DNA of 63,746 nucleotides from Acetomicrobium thermoterrenum DSM 13490 (lineage in GTDB: Bacteria; Synergistota; Synergistia; Synergistales; Acetomicrobiaceae), in NCBI RefSeq assembly GCF_900107215.1, contig NZ_FNPD01000011.1, forward strand, positions 1 through 63,746, given 5' to 3'. A model generated the notes under the pieces. The model saw only the letters and a list, made by a program, of their open reading frames with translations, was not told where the DNA came from and made no database searches. Both the position numbers and the translations under genes were made by a program. Each line of letters opens with the position of its first letter. Position 1 is the first letter of the stretch. Positions 33,641 through 42,678 of this stretch are shown here, piece after piece.

Positions 33641-34858
33641 TTACTTAGCGGTCTCTCGGGCAAAGATGTGAAAAACACAGGCTATACATATAACAAATGA
33701 AGCGTTCAAAAGTATCGGTGTCGAAAAACCTACCCTATCGGCAAGCCAACCCAACATAACCGGCCCAACCACGAAGCCAATATCGCTTATTGCCCTGTAC
33801 AATCCCATACCTATCCCGTATTCCTCCCGCGACAGGGTATCTGCGACGTAAGCAGATATAACGGGTCCCGCTAAGCCTATGCCGATACCCATAACCATAG
33901 CACTAACGATTAACGACCAATAGCTTCTGCTGAAGGCCACCAATGCCAATCCTATGCCCAAAGCAACGCTCCCAGGCGTTATTAAAATTTTCCTGGGAAG
34001 TCTGGCGGATAGCCTGCTAGCGACAAGCAGCGCCAAAAACTGAAAAATTGTTACCACAGTCAAAACTGTACCTATGAGCGAGGCCGAAAGATCCAATCTA
34101 TCTGCTCCGAGCAAGGGTATGAGTTGGTTTTGCGTGCCGGTACGGGTGAAAAATATACCGAAGGTCACAAGCGAACCAAGCAGGAATTCTTTCTTTTCAA
34201 ATAACTTCAATATGCTTCCCATAAACGTTGCTCCAGGCCTGGTATCTCCGCTTTCATCGATAGAAATGTCGTCGCAAATCTCCCTTACCGTCTTAGGGGA
34301 CTTAGTTTCAGGTAGTTTAAAGTAAGCCCAGGCTGTAGCGAAAGCCGCCATGAATGCATAGGCTATGAAGGGAGCTCGAATACCCCATATATCAGCTATG
34401 TACCCCCCAAGAGTCGGACCAAGCCCTGCACCGATTAATATAGCGCCTTGATAAAAACTCATCATGGGACCTCTGGTCCTAACGTTGCTGATATCGGCAA
34501 GCATGACCATCGCGGCTGTTGTATATAAACCGGAGCCCAGACCCTGCAAAAATCTGAAAAACAACAGCTGCGGATAGGTCTTGGCCAGGGCGCAAAAAAA
34601 GGACGCTCCCCCAAGTAAAGCGGGCCCGGCAATCAACATGGGTCGCCTTCCCAATACCTCGACCAATCTTCCGGCAGGAATATCCACCAAAATTCTTGCA
34701 ACGCCAAATCCTGTAATCAAAAGTCCGACCATAGCGATATTTACTCCAAATGATCTCGCATAATGCGGTAATATAGGGCTAACTATTCCAATACCTATCA
34801 TCATGATTATCGCTATTGTACACAACACGATCAATACTTCTTTTCTCTTCCTCAACAT
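33641..34858 (-). CDS. Major facilitator superfamily multidrug-type exporter
   Basis: 405 residues from ATG 34858, which follows GGAGGT; the open frame upstream has no ribosome site. Twelve hydrophobic segments can be traced. The MFS signature between helices 2 and 3 is GFGVARILVDIPAGRLVEVLGRRPML, and helix 5 carries the GAGLGPTLGG motif typical of drug/H+ antiporters. The substrate is unknown. It diverges from the trp operon. Confidence 0.8.
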   Translation of the reverse strand: MLRKRKEVLIVLCTIAIIMMIGIGIVSPILPHYARSFGVNIAMVGLLITGFGVARILVDIPAGRLVEVLGRRPMLIAGPALLGGASFFCALAKTYPQLLFFRFLQGLGSGLYTTAAMVMLADISNVRTRGPMMSFYQGAILIGAGLGPTLGGYIADIWGIRAPFIAYAFMAAFATAWAYFKLPETKSPKTVREICDDISIDESGDTRPGATFMGSILKLFEKKEFLLGSLVTFGIFFTRTGTQNQLIPLLGADRLDLSASLIGTVLTVVTIFQFLALLVASRLSARLPRKILITPGSVALGIGLALVAFSRSYWSLIVSAMVMGIGIGLAGPVISAYVADTLSREEYGIGMGLYRAISDIGFVVGPVMLGWLADRVGFSTPILLNASFVICIACVFHIFARETAK

Positions 34859-34930
34859 TACACCTCCATAAAATCTATCTATTCGCTTAAAAACAATCAC
34901 ATAAATAAATACAAAAAATGTTTTTACCAC

Positions 34931-34959
34931 TTGACAATTATTATCAGGCCATGATAAAT
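34931..34959 (+). promoter_or_regulatory. trp operon promoter
   Basis: TTGACA (34931-34936), 17-bp spacer, ATAAAT (34954-34959). Transcription would start near 34966, about 27 bases before the leader peptide start. Confidence 0.7.
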
Positions 34960-34992
34960 TCTACCCAACCTGACGAAAGGGGCAATAGCAAT

Positions 34993-35052
34993 ATGATGAT
35001 ACTCAATGATCTCAATAAAAAGAACAATAATTGGTGGTGGCAGGCTCGCTGA
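34993..35052 (+). CDS. trpL: trp operon leader peptide with three tandem Trp codons
   Basis: A 19-residue reading frame, MMILNDLNKKNNNWWWQAR, with Trp codons at 35032-35040 and stop TGA at 35050-35052. AAGGGG lies about ten bases ahead. The position between the promoter and an intrinsic terminator before trpE is the classical layout of ribosome-mediated attenuation. The run of Trp codons overlaps the 5' arm of the first leader hairpin. Confidence 0.88.
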   Translation: MMILNDLNKKNNNWWWQAR

Positions 35053-35195
35053 GTCTGCCTACCGTGGCCTAGATAAATTTTAAAGAGGGCCAGGGAGGCA
35101 GATCCCACAAGGATCGGTCTTCGTGGCCCTCTGTTTATACCCAGGTGTAATAAAACCGGAGGGCCCTCTAAAGAGGACTCTCCGGTTTTATTTTT
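35036..35195 (+). promoter_or_regulatory. trp attenuator: alternative hairpins and terminator
   Basis: Hairpin 1 pairs GGTGGCAG (35036-35043, including Trp codons) with CTGCCTACC (35055-35063). AGAGGGCCA (35084-35092) is perfectly complementary to TGGCCCTCT (35124-35132), and its first eight bases also to GGCCCTCT (35162-35169) inside the terminator. The terminator pairs AAAACCGGAG (35152-35161) with CTCCGGTTTT (35180-35189), has an inner CCTCT/AGAGG stem, and ends in a T-rich tract to 35195. Ribosome stalling at the Trp codons would free downstream segments for antitermination; the exact pairing scheme is inferred. Confidence 0.82.
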
Positions 35196-35231
35196 AGAGA
35201 TTAATTTTACTGATATGAGGAGTGATGGGAA

Positions 35232-36608
35232 ATGTATGTGCAAAGAAAAAAATCACTGGCGACAGTTTCGGACAATACAAACCTCAAATCACCATACGAT
35301 AACTTAATAGCCGAAGATAAAAGGGATTTATACGAGATATTGAAATACTACGAACCATCTTTTTTGATGGAATTCAATGATTATATCGTTATTGGCACTT
35401 CTCCAAAAAGAATCTTTCAAGCTAAAAAAGACGAAACTATTGTATTAGACCAGGAGGGGCGAGAGAGCAAATTCCCAAAAAGGGACTTCTTCAAAATAGT
35501 AGATGAATACCTTAAAGAAAAGAGACCCTGTCCGAACAACTACGCGCCCTTCGACGGAGGACTTTTAGGATATATAGGATATGACATTATATCGGACTCG
35601 TGCTCATTTTCGCCCTTCCCCGATGCCTTTTTATTCGAGCCAGGGGTTTATTGCGTTGCAGATAAGTCCACCGGAAAGATTATTTCTTCCAACCAAAGGG
35701 CGTTCTTCGATGAATTATACTTTGAAACAACCTCTGAAGCTCACGGATATGAAGATGTGTCTTTCAAGTTAGAGTCCATCCCGTCGAAGGAAGACTTCAT
35801 CAGCATGGTTTCCAAAGTATTAGATCGAATAAAAAAGGGCGAGGCAACTCAGGTCGTCCTATCAAGACAAATCAAATCCAAAGACGTTTTCTGCCCTCTC
35901 TCGTTGTACAAAACATTAAAAACCGTTAACCCCTCCCCTTATATGTTCATCATGAATTTCGACGGGAAAAGTCTGATCGGATCCTCTCCGGAACTTCTTT
36001 TAGGGATCAGAAATGGCGTAGCCGTCACCAGACCGATAGCAGGCACCAGACGGCGAGGCAAAGACCTCGATGAAGACAATTTCTTCGAGATAGAGATGTT
36101 GTTTGACGACAAGGAACGTGAGGAGCACATGCTTTTATTGGAGCTATCTATGGAGGAATTCAGAGGAATATGTCTTAAAGAAAGCATCAAAGTCTCTAAG
36201 TACTTTGAGGTGGAAAGGTACAGCAAGGTCATGCATCTCGTCTCTCAAGTAGAAGGAAAGCTCAGACCTGATATCAGCGCAATCCGGGCTCTTCAAGCCT
36301 CCTTCCCGGCAGGGACGGTAACGGGAACGCCTAAGGAAGTCGCCATAAAAATTATAGGTGAGGCGGAGCCCTTTTCGAGAGGTCCCTATGGTGGCGCAAT
36401 AGGATATGTGGGGTTTAATGGCAACTTAGAGATGAGTATTGCCATTAGAACCTTCATGCAAACCGATGAAGGGCTGACAATTCAGGCCGGAGCAGGAATA
36501 GTCGCAGCTTCCGACCCGAAAAGAGAGTTTTTAGAGACGCAAAACAAAGCAGCAGGCTTGATCGAAACTTTAAAAATTGCGAAAACCAGGAGGGATAGCA
36601 ATGCTTAA
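35232..36608 (+). CDS. trpE: Anthranilate synthase component I
   Basis: 458 residues. It makes anthranilate from chorismate. Chorismate-binding motifs: GEATQVVLSRQI, SPYMFIMNFDGKSLIGSSPELL, PIAGTRRRG, LEIEMLFDD-like DNFFEIEMLFDDKEREEHMLLLEL, FPAGTVTGTPKEVA and GPYGGAIGYVGFNG. The N-terminal region is short and the usual Trp-binding LLES motif reads FLMEF here, so feedback control may differ. No glutaminase domain is fused and no trpG follows. trpD starts 8 bp inside its end. Confidence 0.93.
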   Translation: MYVQRKKSLATVSDNTNLKSPYDNLIAEDKRDLYEILKYYEPSFLMEFNDYIVIGTSPKRIFQAKKDETIVLDQEGRESKFPKRDFFKIVDEYLKEKRPCPNNYAPFDGGLLGYIGYDIISDSCSFSPFPDAFLFEPGVYCVADKSTGKIISSNQRAFFDELYFETTSEAHGYEDVSFKLESIPSKEDFISMVSKVLDRIKKGEATQVVLSRQIKSKDVFCPLSLYKTLKTVNPSPYMFIMNFDGKSLIGSSPELLLGIRNGVAVTRPIAGTRRRGKDLDEDNFFEIEMLFDDKEREEHMLLLELSMEEFRGICLKESIKVSKYFEVERYSKVMHLVSQVEGKLRPDISAIRALQASFPAGTVTGTPKEVAIKIIGEAEPFSRGPYGGAIGYVGFNGNLEMSIAIRTFMQTDEGLTIQAGAGIVAASDPKREFLETQNKAAGLIETLKIAKTRRDSNA

Positions 36609-37626
36609 AAACTATATCGAAAAACTTACCGCGGGAGAAAACCTATCTTTCGAAGAGATGCACGAAGCCGTGGTGGAAATCCTAAACGGCACCGCCACCG
36701 AAATAGAGTCTGCAGGGTTTTTAGTGGCTCTAAGAAGCAAAGGAGAAACCGTCGAGGAAATCACTGCCGCAGCAAAGGTAATGCGGGAAAAGGCAACTAA
36801 AGTCACCGCCCCCTCTACGGCCATAGACACCTGTGGCACGGGCGGAGATGGGGTGGGCACGTTTAACATCTCAACTATCGCGTCTATCGTAGTAGCCGGC
36901 GCCGGAATTCCTGTGGCCAAGCACGGAAACCGCTCAGTTTCGAGTAAAAGCGGTAGCGCCGATTTGATTGAAGCTTTAGGAATAAAAATTCTGTCATCTC
37001 CTGACATGATAAATGAAGCAATATCTCGGGTTAACTACGGATTCCTCTTCGCTCCCAACTTTCACAAAGCTATGAAAAACGTGGCCAGAACCAGAAAGGA
37101 ATTGGGTATCAGGACGCTTTTCAACCTACTTGGCCCTTTAAGCAACCCTGCCTTCGTAAACTACCAGATAATGGGCGTATACGACGACTCTCTGACGCGA
37201 CCTATTGCAGAGGTCTTAATGAACCTGGGGCTTAAAAGCGGAATGGTGGTTCATGGCCATGGAGGACTAGACGAATTGTCTCTCAGCGGCCCAAATCACG
37301 TCGTCTATTTCAGGGGAGGACAAATGAAAGAATTTTACCTCGCTCCTGAAGACGTAGGATTGAAAAAAGCTCCCATAACAAGCTTATTGGCCAACTCGCC
37401 CAAGGAGAACGCAAAAATAGCGTTAGAGATCTTAAACGGCAAGGAACGCGGCCCTAAAAGAGACGTAGTTACGCTAAATGCAGGTGCTGCCCTTTTCGTT
37501 GTCGGAGCAGCTGGCGATCTCGTCGAAGGAATAAGGCTCGCCGCAGAGGTGATCGACGAGGGCCTTGCTGCAGATATACTTTACAGAATCGTTAAATTCA
37601 CTAATAGCTTTGGTGAGGCTGCATGA
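36601..37626 (+). CDS. trpD: Anthranilate phosphoribosyltransferase
   Basis: 341 residues from ATG 36601 (CCAGGAGGGATAGCA precedes), overlapping trpE by 8 bp. It transfers the phosphoribosyl group from PRPP to anthranilate. Motifs: DTCGTGGDGVGTFNIST (PRPP loop), KHGNRSVSSKSGSADLIEALG, FLFAPNFHKAM, RKELGIRTLFNLLGPLSNP and HGHGGLDE. The protein lacks a TrpG-type N-terminal domain. The stop overlaps the trpC start (ATGA). Confidence 0.95.
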   Translation: MLKNYIEKLTAGENLSFEEMHEAVVEILNGTATEIESAGFLVALRSKGETVEEITAAAKVMREKATKVTAPSTAIDTCGTGGDGVGTFNISTIASIVVAGAGIPVAKHGNRSVSSKSGSADLIEALGIKILSSPDMINEAISRVNYGFLFAPNFHKAMKNVARTRKELGIRTLFNLLGPLSNPAFVNYQIMGVYDDSLTRPIAEVLMNLGLKSGMVVHGHGGLDELSLSGPNHVVYFRGGQMKEFYLAPEDVGLKKAPITSLLANSPKENAKIALEILNGKERGPKRDVVTLNAGAALFVVGAAGDLVEGIRLAAEVIDEGLAADILYRIVKFTNSFGEAA

Positions 37627-38372
37627 TACTAAATCAAATTGCAAGAGAAAAAACTAAAGAACTGAGAATTCTCAAGGCTCCTAAAAGATCGCTTTATGCA
37701 GCATTGGACAAGCCTGGCATCTCAATAATTGCCGAGATCAAAAGGGCCTCGCCCAGCGCTGGCACGATCTTGGAAGATATCAATATTCCATTGCGAGTCA
37801 AACAATACGAGATGGGAGGAGCAAGTGCTATTTCGGTAGTCACTGAAAGGCGTTTCTTCAAGGGAAATATAGGCATGCTTGAAGAGGCCAAAAGGGCGAC
37901 TCCTCTGCCCGTTCTCCGGAAGGACTTCATTATAGACCAAATTCAAGTCTACGAAAGCCTCTTTGCAGGAGCTGATGCCCTTCTTTTGATCGTCTCTCTA
38001 ATCGAAGAGGAGAAAAAATTAAGGGATTTGTTAAATCTAGCCTATGAACTTGGAATGGAAGCTCTCGTGGAAGTCCACGACGAAGAAGAACTGATAACAG
38101 CTCTGAAGTGCGATGCCAAGATCATAGGATTTAACAATAGAAACTTGAAAACCATGACCGTTGATGTCAACCGATGCGAGCACCTTATGTCCTTTTTCAA
38201 AAAGCTCGACCCAAAAAGCAACAGGAAGGTAGTGGCAGAAAGCGGAATGAAGACAAAGGAAGATGTAAAAAGGCTAAAGGAACTGAACTTCGACGGTCTT
38301 CTTATCGGCGAAACTTTGATGCGCTCTTCTTCTCCAGACAAGACCATTAGATCCTTACTAGGTGGGGAATAA
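37623..38372 (+). CDS. trpC: Indole-3-glycerol-phosphate synthase
   Basis: 249 residues, monofunctional. The TIM barrel carries the expected residues: IIAEIKRASPSAG (catalytic Lys), SVVTERRFFKG, LPVLRKDFIID, EALVEVHDEEE, IGFNNRNLKT and VVAESGMKT, then GLLIGETLMRS. It closes the indole ring of indole glycerol phosphate. It is coupled to trpD by a 4-bp overlap and to trpF by a 2-bp gap. Confidence 0.96.
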   Translation: MILNQIAREKTKELRILKAPKRSLYAALDKPGISIIAEIKRASPSAGTILEDINIPLRVKQYEMGGASAISVVTERRFFKGNIGMLEEAKRATPLPVLRKDFIIDQIQVYESLFAGADALLLIVSLIEEEKKLRDLLNLAYELGMEALVEVHDEEELITALKCDAKIIGFNNRNLKTMTVDVNRCEHLMSFFKKLDPKSNRKVVAESGMKTKEDVKRLKELNFDGLLIGETLMRSSSPDKTIRSLLGGE

Positions 38373-38374
38373 TC

Positions 38375-38998
38375 ATGAGGGTAAAGATCTGCGGACTGAC
38401 CAGGAAAAATGACGTAGAGGCTGCTTTGAGAGCGGGAGCAGATGCAATCGGCTTTATATTGGCACAAAGTCCGAGGAAAGTAGATTTAGACACAGCGAAA
38501 AAACTGGCCTGTTGCATTCCGCCTTTCGTTTCAGTCGTGGCTGTAGTAAAAAATCCGACAATTGAATTTTTGAATGAAGTCATAAAGTCCAAAATCTTCG
38601 ATATGGTCCAATTTCACGGCCAAGAAGATCCAGACCTCATATACGATTGCCCCCTTAAGACAATTAAAGCCATACCCGTAAAAGATGAAAGAGATCTCCA
38701 AGCTATATCTCGTTATGCCCATGTTGCTAATTTTTTTCTCTTCGATACTAAAGCGGGATCCCTTTCGGGTGGGACGGGCAAGACCTTCGATTGGCGAGTA
38801 ATCAAAGGTCTTGACCCGGGTAAACCTTTTATACTGGCAGGCGGCATAGGGCCAGAAAACATAGAAGAGGCCATCGAATTTGTAAATCCACATGCAATTG
38901 ACGTTAACAGCGCTGTCGAATCTTCTCCGGGAATTAAAGACGAGAAGAAAATTTACGAACTCATGGAAAAGTTAAAAAACTGGAAATATAAATTTTAG
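38375..38998 (+). CDS. trpF: Phosphoribosylanthranilate isomerase
   Basis: 207 residues. It catalyses the Amadori rearrangement before TrpC. Motifs: [16 protein letters not shown] with the catalytic Cys, [44 protein letters not shown] (catalytic Asp) and [15 protein letters not shown]. It is a separate gene rather than a TrpC-TrpF fusion. Confidence 0.95.
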   Translation: MRVKICGLTRKNDVEAALRAGADAIGFILAQSPRKVDLDTAKKLACCIPPFVSVVAVVKNPTIEFLNEVIKSKIFDMVQFHGQEDPDLIYDCPLKTIKAIPVKDERDLQAISRYAHVANFFLFDTKAGSLSGGTGKTFDWRVIKGLDPGKPFILAGGIGPENIEEAIEFVNPHAIDVNSAVESSPGIKDEKKIYELMEKLKNWKYKF

Positions 38999-39009
38999 GA
39001 GGGATAAAA

Positions 39010-40194
39010 TTGGATCTTAAAGGATATTTCGGAAGATTTGGAGGAAGGTTCGTACCGGAGACGCTAATTCCGGCCCTGGAGGAATTGGAAGAGGCCTTTT
39101 ACGAAGCCATAAACGACGAGACCTTTATGGCACAATACCGATATTTGTTGAAGGATTATTCCGGAAGACCGACGTCGCTTTATTTTGCCGATCGCCTCTC
39201 GAAGCACCTTAGCGACATCAAGCTTTACCTCAAGCGCGAGGATTTAAATCACACGGGAGCTCACAAGATCAACAACGTCCTTGGACAGATCCTTCTGGCT
39301 CTTCGCATGAACAAAAAAAGGATAATAGCCGAGACCGGCGCAGGACAACATGGCCTGGCCACAGCCACGGCGGCGGCCAAGTTTGGCCTTGAATGTCACA
39401 TCTACATGGGATTGGAAGACATGCATCGCCAAGCCCTAAACGTCTACAAGATGAGGACTTTAGGAGCCGAGGTCATACCAGTTACTTCAGGTACGATGAC
39501 GCTCAAGGACGCCACCAATGAAGCCATAAGAGATTGGGTAACAAACGTGTCGACCACTCACTACGTCATAGGCTCCGTCGTCGGCCCCCACCCCTATCCC
39601 ATGATGGTACGTGAGTTCCAACGCGTAATAGGAGATGAAACGAAAGAACAAATACTGCAAAAGGAGGGTCGCCTTCCCGACCTTTTGGTTGCCTGTGTCG
39701 GCGGGGGAAGCAACTCCATGGGAATGTTCTATCCCTTCGTAAACGATAAAGATGTGAAGATGGTCGGAGTCGAAGCGGCAGGATACGGAATAGAGACAGG
39801 GCAGCACGCCGCAGCACTCACAGGAGGTAGCGTTGGCGTGTTGCACGGATCGCGCTCTTATATCCTTCAGGACGAGAACGGCCAAATTGTTCCTGCAGTT
39901 TCCATATCGGCAGGCTTGGATTATCCAGGGGTAGGTCCTGAGCACAGTTTTTATCATGAGACTGGCAGAGTTCACTATACCCATGCCACAGATGACGAAG
40001 CCATAGAAGCCTTCAAGCTCTTATGCGAAACGGAGGGCATCATCCCGGCGTTGGAAAGCGCCCATGCCCTTGCATTCTTAGTGAGAGAACACAAAAACAT
40101 CGAGCCGGGAACGCTCGTAGTCCTATGCCTTTCCGGCAGAGGAGACAAGGATATGGAAGCGATAAAGGGAAAACTTTTCGAGGAGGAGATGTAA
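39010..40194 (+). CDS. trpB: Tryptophan synthase beta chain
   Basis: 394 residues from TTG 39010 behind TAGGAGGG. It condenses indole with serine on PLP. Motifs: [40 protein letters not shown] (the PLP Lys), [32 protein letters not shown] (phosphate loop), and the C-terminal LSGRGDKDM. It is the short TrpB1 type that pairs with TrpA. Confidence 0.97.
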   Translation: MDLKGYFGRFGGRFVPETLIPALEELEEAFYEAINDETFMAQYRYLLKDYSGRPTSLYFADRLSKHLSDIKLYLKREDLNHTGAHKINNVLGQILLALRMNKKRIIAETGAGQHGLATATAAAKFGLECHIYMGLEDMHRQALNVYKMRTLGAEVIPVTSGTMTLKDATNEAIRDWVTNVSTTHYVIGSVVGPHPYPMMVREFQRVIGDETKEQILQKEGRLPDLLVACVGGGSNSMGMFYPFVNDKDVKMVGVEAAGYGIETGQHAAALTGGSVGVLHGSRSYILQDENGQIVPAVSISAGLDYPGVGPEHSFYHETGRVHYTHATDDEAIEAFKLLCETEGIIPALESAHALAFLVREHKNIEPGTLVVLCLSGRGDKDMEAIKGKLFEEEM

Positions 40195-40196
40195 TT

Positions 40197-40994
40197 ATGA
40201 GGACATTAAGCGAGGCTTTCGATGCCGGCAAAATACTCATACCCTACATAGCAGCCGGCGACCCGGACCTTGATACGACTGCCGAGATCATAGGAGAGCT
40301 GGACAAATTAGGGGTGGGGATCATAGAAGTGGGTATGCCTTTCTCAGATCCGCTTGCAGATGGACCGATTATCCAGGCGGCATCCCAGCGCGCATTAGCC
40401 AGCGGGACTAATATATCGAGGATATTTGAGATGTTGGAAGAGTTAAAGGACGTCAAAACACCCATCGTCTTAATGGGATATTTTAACCCTATTATGAAGT
40501 ACGGCGAAAAAAGCTTCATCGAAGATGCCCTCTACTGCGGAGTCTCTGGCGTGCTAATACCCGATCTTCCCTTCGACGAAGGCAAAGAATTTTACGATAT
40601 TTGCTCTGAAAAGGGCCTGTGCCCCATCTACATGGTAACGCCAAACACCAAAGAAGAAAGGCTGTCTCAAATCGGAAGGAAAGCACGGGGATTCTTGTAC
40701 TGCGTGTCTCTCCTTGGTATAACGGGAGATAAAAGAGGACCCATAGAAGGGATAAAGTCCTACATGGAGAGAGTAAGAAGTCATGTCTCCGTTCCCGTTG
40801 CCTTGGGTTTCGGCATAGACAGCCCCGATAAAATAACAGCAGTAAGGCCTTACGTGGACGGAATAGTAATAGGAAGCGCAATAGTGAATATCATCTCTGA
40901 AAAGGCTGACATGGGAAGAAAGGCCATCGTCGACGAAGTATCGGTCTTTACATCCGCACTCATCGACGCCCTGAGAACAGCTTTGCAACCTTAA
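40197..40994 (+). CDS. trpA: Tryptophan synthase alpha chain
   Basis: 265 residues from ATG 40197, two bases after the trpB stop, with GGAGGAG ahead. It releases indole from indole glycerol phosphate. Signatures: IPYIAAGDPDL, GIIEVGMPFSDPLADGPIIQAASQRAL (catalytic Glu), VLIPDLPFDEG (catalytic Asp), and LGFGIDSPDKI. It is the last gene of the operon; a strong terminator lies 39 bp downstream. Confidence 0.96.
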   Translation: MRTLSEAFDAGKILIPYIAAGDPDLDTTAEIIGELDKLGVGIIEVGMPFSDPLADGPIIQAASQRALASGTNISRIFEMLEELKDVKTPIVLMGYFNPIMKYGEKSFIEDALYCGVSGVLIPDLPFDEGKEFYDICSEKGLCPIYMVTPNTKEERLSQIGRKARGFLYCVSLLGITGDKRGPIEGIKSYMERVRSHVSVPVALGFGIDSPDKITAVRPYVDGIVIGSAIVNIISEKADMGRKAIVDEVSVFTSALIDALRTALQP

Positions 40995-41032
40995 ACGCCT
41001 GATCATACCTAAAGACCTTTCTCTCCACACAT

Positions 41033-41070
41033 AAAAAGGAGCGAGGATAAAAAGATCTCGCTCCTTTTAA
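41033..41070. terminator. Bidirectional terminator between trpA and the 5-oxoprolinase cluster
   Basis: AAAAGGAGCGAG pairs with CTCGCTCCTTTT (41057-41068) across an 11-base loop. T/A tracts on both sides serve both the trp operon and the convergent cluster. Confidence 0.88.
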
Positions 41071-41077
41071 AAACTTC

Positions 41078-41875
41078 TTAAAATATGGCGTAGTCTGAGT
41101 CCTTAGGGTCGCATACGAACATATGGCCCGGTGCATGAGTTATCGCGAAGGGTGGCTTACTTGCCATTAAGGCTGCCTGAGGAGTAACGCCGCAGGCCCA
41201 AAAGACGGGCACCTCTCCTTGGTTTATAGGGACGGGATCGCCAAAATCGGGTCTGTTTATGTCTTTTATCCCTATGACAGAGGGCTCGCCAATGTGTATG
41301 GGAGAGCCGTGCACTGCGGGAAATCGTCCCGTGGACAAGACGGCCTTTGGCACCTGATGAGCGGGAATGGGCCTCATGCTAACTACCATTGGGCCGGAAA
41401 GCCTCCCGGCCGGCACGCACTGGATGTTCGTTATATACATCGGGACGTTGCAGCCGCATTCTATATGGCGCACAGGGATTCCGGCATCAAGCAAAGCGGA
41501 TTCGAAGGTAAAGGAACAACCCAACAAAAAGGCAACAAGATCATCTCTCCAACAAGATATAATATCTGTAGGTTCGTCAACTAATTCGCCTCTTTCCCAA
41601 ACCCTGTACTTGGGCAAATCGGTGCGAAGGTCGGCTCCCCTTGCTACAAGCTTGGGCTCGGGATCCCCAGGTTCCGTAATATCCAACACTGGGCAAGGTT
41701 TCGGATTACGTTGTGCGAACACGAGAAAATCGTATGCCCAATCCTTTGGCAATATGACCAAGTTTGCCTGCACGTGCCCCTTGGCCATTCCGGCAGTGGG
41801 ACCCGTCCACTCCTTATTTCTGATCGCCTGTCTGACTTCTTTGGGACTCTTTGAAGCGTAATCTATTGCTTTCAT
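41078..41875 (-). CDS. D-glutamate cyclase-like protein (YcsI/DUF1445 family)
   Basis: 265 residues matching the putative hydro-lyase/YcsI family: [73 protein letters not shown], and the C-terminal [33 protein letters not shown]. Mammalian D-glutamate cyclase shares this domain and converts D-glutamate to 5-oxo-D-proline. Its position beside pxpABC fits 5-oxoproline metabolism. It overlaps pxpA by 4 bp. Confidence 0.85.
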   Translation of the reverse strand: MKAIDYASKSPKEVRQAIRNKEWTGPTAGMAKGHVQANLVILPKDWAYDFLVFAQRNPKPCPVLDITEPGDPEPKLVARGADLRTDLPKYRVWERGELVDEPTDIISCWRDDLVAFLLGCSFTFESALLDAGIPVRHIECGCNVPMYITNIQCVPAGRLSGPMVVSMRPIPAHQVPKAVLSTGRFPAVHGSPIHIGEPSVIGIKDINRPDFGDPVPINQGEVPVFWACGVTPQAALMASKPPFAITHAPGHMFVCDPKDSDYAIF

Positions 41876-42645
41876 CGTCTAATCACCTCTGATATGGGCG
41901 CTATCTTTATACCTGCAGCTTGCAAGCCTTTTCTGATTTCGGTGGCCATCTGAACGGCTTTGGGCGAATCGCCGTGCAAACATATGGAATGGGGCTTAAG
42001 ATCTATGACATGACCGTCTATGGTCTCGACTTTGCCTTCCTTAACCATGCGAACTACCCTAGCTACTGCCAAGCTGACGTCATGTATCATGGAACCCTGG
42101 ACTTTGCGCGGCACCAACGTGCCATCCGCTTGATAAGCTCTATCGGCAAAGGCCTCCGCTGCATAGGGCACGCCAACTTCCGCTGCCGCATTGTCGAACT
42201 CGGAATTAGCCAACCCCAGCAGAATTAAACCTTGGCCTGCATCCTTGACAGCCTGTGCTATGGCGACAGCGAGTGCACTATTTTTGGCTGCTTGGTTGTA
42301 TAAAGCCCCATGGGCTTTTACGTGCTGCAGTTTAGCGCCCACGGCATGGCACGCTGCCTGCACGGCACCTATCTGGTACAGAGTGTAGGCATAGACTTCA
42401 TCCTGCGTTACTTCCATATTTCTACGTCCAAAGCCAATTAAATCGGGATAACCGGGATGGGCTCCTATGGCCACACCCTTTTCCTTGGCAGCCCTCACTG
42501 TTGAAAGCAACACTACGGGATCCCCGGCATGAAAGCCACAGGCTATATTGGCAGAACTGACGAACTGCAATACAGCATCGTCATTGCCCATTTTCCAGGC
42601 CCCAAAGCTTTCGCCAAGATCGCTGTTTAAATCGATGGCATACAT
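41872..42645 (-). CDS. pxpA: 5-oxoprolinase subunit A (LamB/YcsF family)
   Basis: 257 residues from ATG 42645, eight bases after AGGAGG. Signature [40 protein letters not shown] is strongly conserved, as are [45 protein letters not shown] and ICLHGDSP. With PxpB and PxpC it forms the ATP-dependent 5-oxoprolinase of bacteria, turning 5-oxoproline into glutamate. Confidence 0.93.
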   Translation of the reverse strand: MYAIDLNSDLGESFGAWKMGNDDAVLQFVSSANIACGFHAGDPVVLLSTVRAAKEKGVAIGAHPGYPDLIGFGRRNMEVTQDEVYAYTLYQIGAVQAACHAVGAKLQHVKAHGALYNQAAKNSALAVAIAQAVKDAGQGLILLGLANSEFDNAAAEVGVPYAAEAFADRAYQADGTLVPRKVQGSMIHDVSLAVARVVRMVKEGKVETIDGHVIDLKPHSICLHGDSPKAVQMATEIRKGLQAAGIKIAPISEVIRR

Positions 42646-42678
42646 GAAACACACCTCCTCAGAACATCTTTACAGAAT

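Noticed and set aside
34944-35243. 99-residue minus-strand frame over the trp leader
   Set aside because: It covers the trp promoter, leader peptide and attenuator, has no ribosome site and resembles nothing; the plus-strand regulatory reading explains the region.
40023-40196. N-terminal extension of TrpA
   Set aside because: It lies inside trpB in another frame; ATG 40197 has a strong ribosome site and gives the standard TrpA N-terminus.
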